Shown piece by piece: positions 1 through 8,735 of a stretch of 64,000 nucleotides of DNA (its first letter is position 1; each line of letters starts with the position of its first letter). The notes beneath the pieces are model-generated. The model was not told the DNA's origin. It was given only the letters and a program-made list of their open reading frames with translations, and did no database searches. The stretch is from Clostridiales bacterium (GTDB lineage: Bacteria > Bacillota > Clostridia > Peptostreptococcales > Acidaminobacteraceae): positions 1 to 64,000 of the forward strand of contig JAFGAC010000134.1 in assembly GCA_016933835.1 (NCBI GenBank), read 5' to 3'. Position numbers and translations under genes: made by a program.

Positions 1-20
1 CTTAATTCATTTTCATATCT

Positions 21-42
21 GTTTAAATGAATGAATTTAAAC
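21..42. repeat. AT-rich inverted repeat downstream of nadD
   Basis: Two 8-base arms (21-28 and 35-42) are exact reverse complements around a 6-base spacer, just after the nadD stop. There is no clear run of T after it on the minus strand, so it is a weak terminator candidate or a chance AT-rich palindrome. Confidence 0.35.
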
Positions 43-46
43 TTGA

Positions 47-661
47 TTATTTATAGAGCTTGTTTTCAATGATAAACTGCTCAACTCTATCAGGAAGAAG
101 GTACTTGATACTATTACCTTCTCTAATTCTATTGCGTATATCAGTTGATGAAATTGCAAGAGCTGGTACTTCTACATGCAAAATGCGAGCATGATAATTA
201 TCTTTCAAGTAATGAATCTGCTGAATCAGCTGAACATCATCATTGCCTGGTCTTGAAGCGCCAACAAAAATAATTTCTTCGAACAGTTTCTCATATTCTT
301 TCCACGATTCAATTTTCATCAATTGATCTGCACCTGTAATAAAGTAAAGAACTGCTTTCGAATCAATCATGTCTTTAAATGCTTTTACAGTATCAACTGT
401 AAAGGTCTTTTCTTCTTTTTTAAGTTCATAATCAAATATCTTAAAATATTCATTATCAGCAATTGCAAGTTTAACCATAGCTAACCTTAAATTTTTATCA
501 GTTATTTTATTGCCATCTTTATGAGGTGGTCGTCCAGATGGAACAAAATAGATGGCATCCAAGTCGAGATTGCTTCTGACTTGTTCAGCCAATACAAGAT
601 GTCCATAATGAATTGGATCGAATGTCCCACCCATCAAACCTATTTTTTTTGTATCAGACAT
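47..661 (-). CDS. nadD: nicotinate-nucleotide adenylyltransferase
   Basis: This enzyme joins nicotinate mononucleotide to AMP in NAD synthesis in the cytoplasm. The 204-residue protein has the nucleotidyltransferase signature near the N-terminus (GGTFDPIHYGH, with the HxGH histidines at 18 and 21) and the ISSTDIR motif near residue 171, which is the second ATP-binding signature of this family. Length is normal for bacterial NadD. The ATG at 659-661 follows a good Shine-Dalgarno (GGAGGTG, 7-base spacing). In related Firmicutes nadD follows yhbY directly; here an efflux cassette lies between them and nadD appears to have its own promoter (683-712). The next gene downstream is outside the window. 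Confidence 0.96.
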   Translation of the reverse strand: MSDTKKIGLMGGTFDPIHYGHLVLAEQVRSNLDLDAIYFVPSGRPPHKDGNKITDKNLRLAMVKLAIADNEYFKIFDYELKKEEKTFTVDTVKAFKDMIDSKAVLYFITGADQLMKIESWKEYEKLFEEIIFVGASRPGNDDVQLIQQIHYLKDNYHARILHVEVPALAISSTDIRNRIREGNSIKYLLPDRVEQFIIENKLYK

Positions 662-682
662 TTGAATTCACCTCCATCTGCT

Positions 683-712
683 ATTTTACCATTATTAAAG
701 GAATATTAACAA
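683..712 (-). promoter_or_regulatory. candidate promoter of nadD
   Basis: On the minus strand TTGTTA (707-712) is followed after 18 bases by TAAAAT (683-688). It lies between the terminator of the efflux operon and the nadD ribosome-binding site, so nadD would be transcribed separately from the pump genes. Confidence 0.5.
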
Positions 713-726
713 TTATATAGATTATT

Positions 727-773
727 TAAAAAAATATAAGCAGTTTTCCGAAAAAACAGTAGAAAAACTGCTT
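727..773 (-). terminator. intrinsic terminator of the RND efflux operon
   Basis: Arms 738-747 and 764-773 are exact 10-base reverse complements (AAGCAGTTTT / AAAACTGCTT). On the minus strand the hairpin is followed by a run of seven T (728-734). It lies just after the stop of the RND gene. Confidence 0.8.
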
Positions 774-785
774 AAAATTCTCAAT

Positions 786-3700
786 TTATGAGATTTTAAT
801 TCCCTCATAATCATTTTTAATTACTATATTTTCTTTTTTAATAAACAAACTATCCAGACTCGTGTATAAAAGTGGTATGACAATAATTGTTAAAACCGTT
901 GCAGCAGTAATGCCTCCTATTACTGTAATTGCCAGTGGAGAGAATCTTTCAGATCCAAGTGCCAGCTGCATTGCAAGTGGCATCATTCCTACGATATCTG
1001 ATATTGCTGTCATCATGATAGGTCTAAAACGTGAGCGAATCGATTTTTCAATTGCTTCGTTGATTTCCATCCCTTTCTTTCTATTTTCGATAATGGCATC
1101 AACCAATAAAATTGCATTATTCACAACTGTTCCAGCTAAAAGAATCATGCCTAGCAACACTGGCATAGAAAGTATTTTTCCTGATAATCCAAGTGCAGGT
1201 GCTACACCAATCAATACAAGCGGGATGGATATCATTATAGTTATAGGATGAATAAATGATTTAAACTGTGGCACAAGCAATAAATAGACAAATATAATTG
1301 AAAGTGATATCAAAAATAACATATCCCCCATCGACTCAGTTAATGCTTCCTGCTCACCTGTAAATGCCATTAAATATCCTTTTGGCAATGAGATGCTTCC
1401 TATCATATTTTCAATATCTGATACAACGTGACTAAAAGATCTATCTTGAATATATCCTAAAATTTGCACTGTATAAGTCATATTTTCACTTTCAACCAAG
1501 TTAGCTCGCGGTTCTATTTGTACTGAAGCAATATCCTGCAAGAGTACTTTCACACCATAAGGTGTCATCAATTCTAAAGCCATTAAATCTTCCAATGAAA
1601 AATTATCGGATATACTATCATGAACTTGAATATCGAATGTTGGTCCTGAGTCAAAGGTCATGGTAGTTGCATTAATTCCTTCTAATGAAACATATATCTG
1701 TTGTGAAATACTCTGACTAGTCAATCCTAAGTTTTTGATTTTACTATTATCTAATTTCACTGTCATTTGCTTATAGTCATCATTGTAACTTTTATAAAGA
1801 TTTATTACACCTGGAACTGATGAAATTTTTTCTTCAAGCTCATTGGCTAAATGATAAAGCACATCTAAATCATCCCCGCTTATCTTAACTGAAATCGGTG
1901 CTGCTGCACTTGTAACAGCGGTTCCCCCTTTTTCCTTAACTACATAGCGGTTAATACCTGGCAATGTATCTATATGTAATCTAAGGCTCTCCTGAAAGTC
2001 CCATATACTCTCAGATCTCTCTTTTCTAGAAGACAGAGTCATTGTAATTAATCCTTGATCCGTGCTCATAATTCCAAAATCACCCATAAGATTATTTCCC
2101 TCTTCATACCCTATCCGTGTATCATAAGTCAATACATCCTTTTCATTAGACAAATACTTCTCTATACTTTCCATAGTTTTTTCAGTTTCTTCAATAGGTG
2201 TTCCAGGCATCATTTCAACTGTGACGTAACTGACTCCACTGTCGAATTTTGGTAGCATCTCCATTCCATTAGATTTAAGAAACAGTGAACTGAAGCCAAA
2301 CAAAATTATTAAAAGAATATAAGTCTTTTTTTTATTTTCAAATGCTATTCTCAGAATTTTGATATAACCTTCCAATACATTATTCATCATTTTATTAAAT
2401 GGCACCGTAATTCTTTTTAATTGACTTTCAATTTTAATTAGTTTCAAAGGTTCAAGAATGACCGATAAAAGTGGAATCATCAATAAAGCGACAACAAGTG
2501 AAGAACTTATAGCAAATATAAGCGTCATTGACAGCGGTCGAAACATTTCTCCTACAAAACCTTCAATAAATAGAAGTGGTATGAGCACAATCAGTGTTGT
2601 CGTTACACCAGCAATGCTTGGCATGGCAATTTCATTTGTTCCATCAATTGCAGCCTGTTTGATTGACTTTCCAAGATTTCTATGGCTGCTTATATTTTCT
2701 ACAACAACAATTGCACCATCGACCACAAAACCTATACTCAATATAAGTGCTGATAAAGTGACAAGATCTAAACTCATACCGAAAAGTTTCATCAGCCCCA
2801 AAGTGCTTAGAAAAACCATAGGCATTGAAATTGCGATCACTAGAGATCTCGATATATTTTCAATGAATAATACAATTACAACCATTGTAAGAAAAATTGC
2901 TATAAAAACACTACTCATCATATTGGTTACCATTTGATTTGTAAAAACAGAATCATCAAATGCAATATTCAAATCTAAATAAGGGAAATTCTTATTCAAA
3001 TCAACAATTTTTTCATTAACTCTGTTTATCACATCAATCGTATTGACGTCTGCTTTTTTTGTGATATATAAAGCTAGCATCTCTTTACCGTCAAGGCGAT
3101 AAATGCTCTCCTTCTCACCTGTGGTTAATTCAATCTGTGCAATGTCCTCTAATTTAATTAAATTACCATCCTGAAGTGGAATATTCATCTGTTTAAGATA
3201 TTCAATCGTGAAATCTCCTGATTCAACACGAATTAAAAGATTTTTATCTTCATATTTTATTGTTCCACCAGGTGATTTCAAATAATCAGAAGAAATTGTG
3301 GTAGCAACTTGCTGTGCAGTCAAATTATAGGCTTTCATACGATTTTCATCAAGATCAACTGATACTTCAAGTGAATATCCACCTATTATATCAACAGATG
3401 CAACACCTTCAATCAGTTGAATATCATCAATAATTTGTTCGTCAATAATATTTCTTAGGGCTGTCATATTCAATGAATCGCTTTTTATGCCTATCGTCAT
3501 GATTGGCATATCAGAAGTACTAAACTTTAATACTTGCGGTTCTTTTAAATCTAATGGAAGCGATTCTTTTATTCGACTCAAAGTATTTTGAATTGCAATG
3601 GCTGCTTCATCAACATCTGTTGAATAATCAAAAGTCAAACGAATAATTGATAAATTATCCTGGCTGGTTGCTTTTATATCAGTAACCCCTTCCAGTTTAG

Positions 3701-3914
3701 CAAGCGCTTTCTCAATTGGTTCCGAAACTTCACTCGAAACATCTAAAGCAGATGCTCCTGGATAAATGGCCATTACTGTTACCATTGGTGCATTCGTATC
3801 TGGTGATAGCTGTGTATTCATTGTCACTCGGCTGTATATTCCAAATATGATGATTGCAATCATTAATGATAAAATTACATATTTTTTTTTAACTGAAAAT
3901 CCTCCAAAATTCAC
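786..3914 (-). CDS. RND-family efflux transporter, AcrB/SwrC-like inner-membrane pump
   Basis: A 1042-residue resistance-nodulation-division transporter, the normal length for this family. It has a first membrane helix (about residues 9-30), a large extracellular loop containing the PxVxVxxxYPGAxxxxV pattern typical of the family, a block of helices (about 330-500), a second large loop and a second block of helices (about 850-1030). In the fourth helix the proton-relay position reads VVDG: Asp399 is present, but the second Asp of the usual DD pair is Gly. The start is GTG at 3912-3914, overlapping the stop of the upstream fusion protein by one base (TAGTG), with GGAGG upstream, so the two are translationally coupled. 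In Firmicutes such pumps export amphiphiles or drugs; the substrate here is unknown. The divergent Crp-type gene is the likely regulator. Confidence 0.93.
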   Translation of the reverse strand: MNFGGFSVKKKYVILSLMIAIIIFGIYSRVTMNTQLSPDTNAPMVTVMAIYPGASALDVSSEVSEPIEKALAKLEGVTDIKATSQDNLSIIRLTFDYSTDVDEAAIAIQNTLSRIKESLPLDLKEPQVLKFSTSDMPIMTIGIKSDSLNMTALRNIIDEQIIDDIQLIEGVASVDIIGGYSLEVSVDLDENRMKAYNLTAQQVATTISSDYLKSPGGTIKYEDKNLLIRVESGDFTIEYLKQMNIPLQDGNLIKLEDIAQIELTTGEKESIYRLDGKEMLALYITKKADVNTIDVINRVNEKIVDLNKNFPYLDLNIAFDDSVFTNQMVTNMMSSVFIAIFLTMVVIVLFIENISRSLVIAISMPMVFLSTLGLMKLFGMSLDLVTLSALILSIGFVVDGAIVVVENISSHRNLGKSIKQAAIDGTNEIAMPSIAGVTTTLIVLIPLLFIEGFVGEMFRPLSMTLIFAISSSLVVALLMIPLLSVILEPLKLIKIESQLKRITVPFNKMMNNVLEGYIKILRIAFENKKKTYILLIILFGFSSLFLKSNGMEMLPKFDSGVSYVTVEMMPGTPIEETEKTMESIEKYLSNEKDVLTYDTRIGYEEGNNLMGDFGIMSTDQGLITMTLSSRKERSESIWDFQESLRLHIDTLPGINRYVVKEKGGTAVTSAAAPISVKISGDDLDVLYHLANELEEKISSVPGVINLYKSYNDDYKQMTVKLDNSKIKNLGLTSQSISQQIYVSLEGINATTMTFDSGPTFDIQVHDSISDNFSLEDLMALELMTPYGVKVLLQDIASVQIEPRANLVESENMTYTVQILGYIQDRSFSHVVSDIENMIGSISLPKGYLMAFTGEQEALTESMGDMLFLISLSIIFVYLLLVPQFKSFIHPITIMISIPLVLIGVAPALGLSGKILSMPVLLGMILLAGTVVNNAILLVDAIIENRKKGMEINEAIEKSIRSRFRPIMMTAISDIVGMMPLAMQLALGSERFSPLAITVIGGITAATVLTIIVIPLLYTSLDSLFIKKENIVIKNDYEGIKIS

Positions 3915-5185
3915 TATTCCACCTCCAAATCAATGTCGTATATTTTGGCATCATTATACAGTTGATCAAGATTTTTTATAGCGATTTCTTCACCTGCCTC
4001 AAGTCCAGAAAGCACTTGATAATAACCATTATTTTTTCCACCAAGAATAATCTTCCTTTCTTCCACATACCCATTCATACTATTCACATAAACAACTTCT
4101 TTTTCAGAAAGTTGTTTGACAGCATCCACTGGAATTATTATCTGATTATCTTGACTATTTAAAATAATTTTTATACTTGCACTAGCGCCTAAAACAGAAT
4201 CTATAGGACTCTCATCAAAAGAAACTTCTATAAAACCCATTCTTGTTCTAGGATCAATATTAGTACTTATAAATGCTACTTTCCCTTTATACTTTTCATC
4301 ATCATTTGTTAAATAAATTTCAGCAACCATGTTTTCTTGAAGCTTCATCAAATCAGTTTCTCCTACATAAACAATAATTTTTTGGGTACCAATTTTATCA
4401 ATTTTTAAAAGCGTTTTACCAGTCATGCTCATATCTCCCTCTTCAACAAACATGTAGCTAATTTTTCCATCAAAAGGCGCTTTAATAATTGTTTCTGATA
4501 ATGATACTTCCAATTCATTTAAAACAGCATTTATTTCTGCCATTCGATTATTTATAGCAATTTTTTCATTAATCAATTGATCATAAACAGCTGCAATAGT
4601 TGCATTAAGTTCATCTACTTGATACTGAAGCATCGTATATTTCAATTCTTCTTGATCCAATGCAACTTTAGATATTGCACCTGCCTCATAGAGAATTTTT
4701 GAATTTTCTAAATTGGTTTTTTGAAAAATAAGTGATTCCATTAAAGCATTCAATTTTGACACCAAGGCATCTTCATCATAAAAATAGTGTATTTTATTAT
4801 TCAAATAACTCTCTTGACCAACAAGCGTATTTTTTTGCATTAAAACCGTTTCTTTCTTTGCTTGATACAGTGAATTATCCATAGTTATTAATACATCTCC
4901 TTGTTTTACCATATCTCCTTCAGAGACATGTATTCTCAGTACATTGGATGCAATTTTAGAACTTATTGATGCAGTAGATTCACTTTCAACGGTTCCGATA
5001 AACATTCTGTCGTCTATTAAAGTCATTTTTTCTAATGTCAGCAACTCCGTTACTACTCCTTGCTCATAAATAGCGTCATTCATCCCTTTATCAGTAAAAC
5101 TGTTTGCCATGGTTTTTGATAAGCCAAATATCATTATTATTGTCGCTACACCTAAAACTATCTTATTTCCTTTAATTTTACTCAT
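3914..5185 (-). CDS. RND/HlyD-family periplasmic-adaptor-like membrane fusion protein
   Basis: A 423-residue adaptor protein with an N-terminal signal anchor (about 8-27), a biotinyl-lipoyl-like strand pair (GDMVKQGDVLITMDN, about 95-110), a coiled-coil hairpin in the middle (about 120-225), the returning lipoyl half (IKAPFDGKISYMFVEEGD) and a beta-barrel and membrane-proximal C-terminal region ending in a GLEAGEEI motif. It is the first gene of a two-gene operon with the RND pump, whose GTG start overlaps its stop codon. It should link the pump to the outside of the membrane in this Gram-positive cell. The region upstream is shared with the divergent Crp/Fnr gene and carries repeated TTGAAGTAT-type elements. 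Confidence 0.9.
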   Translation of the reverse strand: MSKIKGNKIVLGVATIIMIFGLSKTMANSFTDKGMNDAIYEQGVVTELLTLEKMTLIDDRMFIGTVESESTASISSKIASNVLRIHVSEGDMVKQGDVLITMDNSLYQAKKETVLMQKNTLVGQESYLNNKIHYFYDEDALVSKLNALMESLIFQKTNLENSKILYEAGAISKVALDQEELKYTMLQYQVDELNATIAAVYDQLINEKIAINNRMAEINAVLNELEVSLSETIIKAPFDGKISYMFVEEGDMSMTGKTLLKIDKIGTQKIIVYVGETDLMKLQENMVAEIYLTNDDEKYKGKVAFISTNIDPRTRMGFIEVSFDESPIDSVLGASASIKIILNSQDNQIIIPVDAVKQLSEKEVVYVNSMNGYVEERKIILGGKNNGYYQVLSGLEAGEEIAIKNLDQLYNDAKIYDIDLEVE

Positions 5186-5196
5186 TTCAGCACCCC

Positions 5197-5298
5197 ATAC
5201 TTCAATTTATTTTATTTTTTAGACTATTACTTTCCTTATTGCTTCTCTTTATTTCAGTACAGAAGTATCATATAATAGAAATAAAAATATTGAAGTAT
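5197..5298. promoter_or_regulatory. divergent promoter region with repeated TTGAAGTAT elements
   Basis: The 154-base gap between the efflux operon and the Crp/Fnr gene holds three copies of one element: TTGAAGTAT on the plus strand (5290-5298), AGAAGTAT on the plus strand (5261-5268, 30 bases away, about three helix turns) and TTGAAGTAT on the minus strand (5197-5205). A good TATAAT (5271-5276, plus strand) lies between two copies and no strong -35 is seen, which suits an activator-dependent or regulated promoter. Assignment to the adjacent regulator is inference. Confidence 0.45.
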
Positions 5299-5339
5299 CC
5301 TATGTTACATTCAAAAACCGATATAAGGGGAGCCATTAG

Positions 5340-6011
5340 ATGAACTCAATTTCAAACATCACTATAAATCACCCGATTCTTTCTTATATACCTTCAAAAC
5401 ATCTGAAAAATCTCGAAGAAAAAGGACATATTTGGATAAAATCCTACAGCAAAGGCACTATTATATATTTTGAAAGTGATTTATGTATTAGCAACGATAT
5501 TCTCATAAAAGGAGCATTATCTGTACAAAGCTATCAAAAAAATGGCAATATTCTAACAGTTTCAAAATTCAACGCAGGTGATACATTTGGCAGCAATTTA
5601 CTCTTTGGCCACACTAATCATTATCCTATGAGTATTGTTGCAGATAATGATGTTATTATCCTTTCACTTCACAAAGACTGTATTCTTGAGCTGTGTCAGC
5701 AATCAAAAGTTTTTTTGGAATACTTCATTAAATCTTTATCTGAGAATGCGACAACTCTAGGGAAAAAAATACACAGTGTAGGCATTAACTCTCTCAGAGA
5801 AAACATCGTCTTGTACTTATCACAACTCGCCGTACAACAAAAAAATCTCAACATCACAATTCCTATTTCAAGGCAAACTTGGGCTGAGATTTTAGGTGTT
5901 CATCGTCCTTCACTTTCACGGGAATTAGCAAAAATGAAAAAAGAAGAGATCCTTATTTATAATAAAAATAAGATGACTCTTCTTGATAAAGATCTATTTA
6001 TATTGAAGTAA
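5340..6011 (+). CDS. Crp/Fnr-family transcriptional regulator
   Basis: A 223-residue regulator with an N-terminal cyclic-nucleotide-binding-type beta barrel (about 15-125), a dimerisation helix and a C-terminal winged helix-turn-helix (about 165-205) whose recognition helix reads HRPSLSRELAKM. No cysteine cluster for an iron-sulphur centre is seen near the N-terminus, so an Fnr-type oxygen sensor is unlikely; the effector is unknown. The ATG follows AAGGGGAG at a good distance. It is transcribed away from the RND efflux operon across a 154-base gap with repeated elements, the usual layout for a local regulator of the pump. Confidence 0.88.
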   Translation: MNSISNITINHPILSYIPSKHLKNLEEKGHIWIKSYSKGTIIYFESDLCISNDILIKGALSVQSYQKNGNILTVSKFNAGDTFGSNLLFGHTNHYPMSIVADNDVIILSLHKDCILELCQQSKVFLEYFIKSLSENATTLGKKIHSVGINSLRENIVLYLSQLAVQQKNLNITIPISRQTWAEILGVHRPSLSRELAKMKKEEILIYNKNKMTLLDKDLFILK

Positions 6012-6035
6012 TAAAATAAAATCATTTAGCAGCAA

Positions 6036-6074
6036 ATTTTACTGCCTATTCATTTTTACAAGAGGCAGTAAAAT
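6036..6074 (+). terminator. hairpin after the Crp/Fnr gene
   Basis: Exact 11-base arms (6036-6046 and 6064-6074, ATTTTACTGCC / GGCAGTAAAAT) lie 25 bases past the stop. There is no T run after it, so termination efficiency is uncertain, but its position at the end of the gene supports a terminator role. Confidence 0.5.
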
Positions 6075-6143
6075 ACCTCTCAATAAAAAATAATCACGCC
6101 TAAGATGCTGATTTATAAGAGAATAGCATTTTTAGAAATACTT

Positions 6144-6171
6144 TATAAAAAAACGCTGAAATTTTCAGCGT
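6144..6171 (-). terminator. intrinsic terminator after yhbY
   Basis: Arms 6153-6160 and 6164-6171 (ACGCTGAA / TTCAGCGT) form a tight hairpin that on the minus strand is followed by a run of T. It begins directly at the yhbY stop codon and closes the long housekeeping operon. Confidence 0.85.
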
Positions 6172-6474
6172 CTATTCTGGTAATTTAATTCTTTCATCTC
6201 TTGGTTTCAATCTTGATTCTCTATACACAACAAATTTATTTCCAAGTGCGGATATGAAATCAGCAGTAAGTGCATCACATATTTGGATTGCAGCTTCTTT
6301 AGAATCAAGCTCATTGCTGCTCAGAACATTTACTTTAATCAATTCATGATCATTGAGCATTTTATCTATCTGTTCGATGACTTGCTCAGTTATACCCTCT
6401 TTACCAATCTGTAAAATGGGTTTCAATGTATTCGCCTTGCTCTTTAAAAAACTTCTTTGTTTTCCTCTTAACAT
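6172..6474 (-). CDS. yhbY: YhbY-family ribosome assembly RNA-binding protein (CRM domain)
   Basis: A 100-residue protein made of a single CRM RNA-binding domain, as in E. coli YhbY, which associates with pre-50S ribosomal subunits. The conserved loop with GKEG follows the first helix (about 22-27), and the Arg/Lys-rich start and end fit RNA binding. It lies 8 bases after obg in the same transcript and is followed at once by a strong terminator. Confidence 0.92.
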   Translation of the reverse strand: MLRGKQRSFLKSKANTLKPILQIGKEGITEQVIEQIDKMLNDHELIKVNVLSSNELDSKEAAIQICDALTADFISALGNKFVVYRESRLKPRDERIKLPE

Positions 6475-6482
6475 TTTCTCAC

Positions 6483-7763
6483 CTATTCATAGTATTCAAA
6501 TTCCAGATCAAATATTTTAACTGTATCTCCGTCTTGAATACCCATTTCTTTTAATTTTTCAAAGACACCTTTTTTCATCAAAATATTTTGGAATCTTCTG
6601 AGTGATTCTACATCTTCAAAATCAGTAGAATAATACAGTCTTTCTATCGCCATTCCAATTACAGAATAAAGATCTCCGTCTACAGAATATTCAATCTGAT
6701 TGATATCGATAACAGCTTCATCTTCATCTATCAAATAATCATTTTCATCAAAAAGTACTATATCCTCAATTGTATCCAATTTTTCAGTCACATACTTCAT
6801 CAGGTCCTCGACACCTTGACCAGTTGCTGCAGAAACCACAAAACATTTAAATCCTTCTTTTTCAACAAATTTAACGAATTCTTGTACTTTTTCATCGTCA
6901 AAGGCCAAATCAGATTTATTAGCTGCTACTACTTGAGGTCTCTCATACAATTTCTCACTGTATAATTTCAACTCTTCGTTGATTTTCAAGAAATCATCAA
7001 TAGGATCTCTTCCTTCAACGCCAGAAACATCGACAACATGTAAAATCATTTTAGTTCTTTCTACATGTCTAAGAAAATCATGTCCCAACCCTATTCCAAT
7101 ATGAGCACCTTCTATGAGGCCTGGAATATCTGCAAGAACAAAACTTTTCCCTCTGATTGCTTCTACTACACCTAAATTGGGAAACAGCGTTGTAAAGTGA
7201 TAATTGGCTATCTTAGGCTTAGCTTTAGTTACTTGTGCCAGCAACGTTGATTTTCCTACATTTGGAAAACCTACCAATCCCACATCAGCAATCATTTTCA
7301 ACTCTAAAACAATAGTTCTTTCCTGACCGTAAAAACCTTGTTCTGAAAAAGTAGGCGCTTGTCTAGTAGAAGTTTTGAATTCAGTGTTTCCTCTACCTCC
7401 ACGTCCACCTTTTGCAATCACTCTTTCTTCACCGGGTTCAATAAGATCAGCGATGATTTTTCCAGTATCAAGATCTCTAATTATTGTTCCTGGAGGCACT
7501 AAAATTACTAAATGTTCCCCTTTTTTCCCATACTTATTTTTTTTCATGCCATTTTCACCATTTGGCGCATGGTAGTGGGTTTTATATCTAAAATCCATCA
7601 GTGTTCTCATTCCAGAGTCAACTTTGGCAATAACATCGCCGCCTTTTCCTCCATTGCCACCATCTGGTCCACCATCTGGCACGTACTTTTCTCTTCTAAA
7701 GGCAACTGCTCCATCACCGCCTTTACCGGCTTTTATCATAATCTGCGCTTGATCTACAAACAT
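6483..7763 (-). CDS. obg: Obg-family GTPase (CgtA)
   Basis: A 426-residue essential GTPase involved in 50S ribosome assembly and stress control. It has the glycine-rich Obg fold (1-157), a G domain with G1 GFPNVGKST (about 165), G3 DIPG and G4 NKSD, and a C-terminal OCT domain (about 345-426). Full length is typical of Firmicutes. The start has a GAGGTG Shine-Dalgarno that lies directly after the T run of a terminator-like hairpin located between rpmA and obg, so obg translation depends on read-through or on an internal promoter that I could not place. Confidence 0.97.
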   Translation of the reverse strand: MFVDQAQIMIKAGKGGDGAVAFRREKYVPDGGPDGGNGGKGGDVIAKVDSGMRTLMDFRYKTHYHAPNGENGMKKNKYGKKGEHLVILVPPGTIIRDLDTGKIIADLIEPGEERVIAKGGRGGRGNTEFKTSTRQAPTFSEQGFYGQERTIVLELKMIADVGLVGFPNVGKSTLLAQVTKAKPKIANYHFTTLFPNLGVVEAIRGKSFVLADIPGLIEGAHIGIGLGHDFLRHVERTKMILHVVDVSGVEGRDPIDDFLKINEELKLYSEKLYERPQVVAANKSDLAFDDEKVQEFVKFVEKEGFKCFVVSAATGQGVEDLMKYVTEKLDTIEDIVLFDENDYLIDEDEAVIDINQIEYSVDGDLYSVIGMAIERLYYSTDFEDVESLRRFQNILMKKGVFEKLKEMGIQDGDTVKIFDLEFEYYE

Positions 7764-7774
7764 CTCTTCACCTC

Positions 7775-7806
7775 AAAAAAATAAATGCTCATCAAAGATG
7801 AGCATT
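7775..7806 (-). terminator. terminator-like hairpin between rpmA and obg
   Basis: Exact 10-base arms (7784-7793 and 7797-7806, AATGCTCATC / GATGAGCATT) with a 3-base loop are followed on the minus strand by TA and a run of seven T (7775-7781). The hairpin covers the rpmA stop codon. It would reduce transcription into obg and yhbY relative to the ribosomal protein genes. Confidence 0.75.
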
Positions 7807-8083
7807 ATTCGCTGTAAACACTTACTTGTTTCTTGTCTTTGCCTTTTCTTTCAAATTTAACCACACCTGAAACTTTAGCAAATAAAGTGTCATCTCCACC
7901 TCTACCTACATTCGTACCTGGGTGTATTTTTGTTCCTCGTTGTCGTACTAAGATGCTGCCTCCATTAACGAACTGTCCGTCAGCTCTTTTGACACCTAAT
8001 CTTTTGGATGCACTGTCTCTGCCGTTCTTAGAACTACCAACACCTTTTTTACTAGCAAATAATTGTAAATTAAATCTTAGCAT
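7805..8083 (-). CDS. rpmA: 50S ribosomal protein L27 with Prp-cleaved N-terminal extension
   Basis: A 92-residue L27. The N-terminus reads [10 protein letters not shown] followed by [11 protein letters not shown], which is the Firmicute extension removed by the Prp protease after residue 10 to expose the part of L27 that reaches the peptidyl transferase centre. The body has the usual [12 protein letters not shown] and [15 protein letters not shown] segments. It lies in the order rplU-prp-rpmA as in other Firmicutes, with the protease gene directly upstream. Confidence 0.97.
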   Translation of the reverse strand: MLRFNLQLFASKKGVGSSKNGRDSASKRLGVKRADGQFVNGGSILVRQRGTKIHPGTNVGRGGDDTLFAKVSGVVKFERKGKDKKQVSVYSE

Positions 8084-8085
8084 TA

Positions 8086-8421
8086 TTACACCTCCTCTTC
8101 GAGAAGTTCAACGTACTCATCATAAACTTCCGAAATACCTTCTATACCCACTTTTATTATTCTAAAAGCAGTCTGAATTTCAATATTTTCCAATACACTT
8201 TGATCTTTAGGGAGCTCACACTTTAAATAGCCGGATTCTTCATCTACTTCAACAATCGGGTCAATCGTAGAAATTTCAAGTATGCCGTTGACTAAAGTTT
8301 GTGCGAGAACTGATATCGCTGCACATACAATGTCTTTGCCATGTTCATCAAAGTCAGCATGCCCTTTTGATTCAAAATAATAAAATTTCCCGTTTTTTTT
8401 AAAAAACTTGACTTGAATCAT
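8086..8421 (-). CDS. prp: ribosomal-processing cysteine protease Prp
   Basis: A 111-residue cysteine protease that trims the L27 N-terminal extension. The catalytic pair is visible in the [16 protein letters not shown] segment, with His21 and Cys33 at the spacing known for the family (His22/Cys34 in Staphylococcus aureus). It lies between rplU and rpmA with only 2-base gaps on both sides, so it is tightly coupled to its substrate gene. Confidence 0.95.
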   Translation of the reverse strand: MIQVKFFKKNGKFYYFESKGHADFDEHGKDIVCAAISVLAQTLVNGILEISTIDPIVEVDEESGYLKCELPKDQSVLENIEIQTAFRIIKVGIEGISEVYDEYVELLEEEV

Positions 8422-8423
8422 AC

Positions 8424-8735
8424 TTATAAGCTGATCTTGTCAATTTTAACTTTTGTAAATGGTTGTCTATGACCTTGTTTCTTTCTATAGTCTTTTTTAG
8501 CCTTATACTTGAAAATGATTACTTTTTTAGCTTTGCCTTGTGCTAGTACAGTTGCATCAACAGCTGCATTTTCAACATATGGCTTACCAACTTGTAATCC
8601 TTCGTCATTAGAAACAACTAAAACTTTATCAAATCCTACAGTTTCACCTTCAAGAACTTCCAATTTTTCAATAAATAATACATCGCCTTCTTGCACTCTG
8701 TATTGCTTACCACCTGTTTCAATAATTGCGTACAT
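8424..8735 (-). CDS. rplU: 50S ribosomal protein L21
   Basis: A 103-residue L21 with the family's N-terminal [17 protein letters not shown] and C-terminal [19 protein letters not shown] segments, both involved in rRNA contact. It is first in the rplU-prp-rpmA group and is preceded by its own promoter and by a structured leader (8736-8816). Confidence 0.97.
   Translation of the reverse strand: MYAIIETGGKQYRVQEGDVLFIEKLEVLEGETVGFDKVLVVSNDEGLQVGKPYVENAAVDATVLAQGKAKKVIIFKYKAKKDYRKKQGHRQPFTKVKIDKISL

Noticed and set aside
862-3981. Plus-strand reading frames of 66-159 codons inside the RND gene (862-1251, 2055-2255, 2458-2937, 3766-3981)
   Set aside because: They lie antisense to a clear conserved transporter, have no ribosome-binding sites and their translations look like shadows of membrane-segment codons.
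7375-8165. Plus-strand frames opposite obg, rpmA and prp
   Set aside because: Antisense to well-conserved ribosomal genes; Pro/Ser/Phe-rich shadow translations with no recognisable domains.
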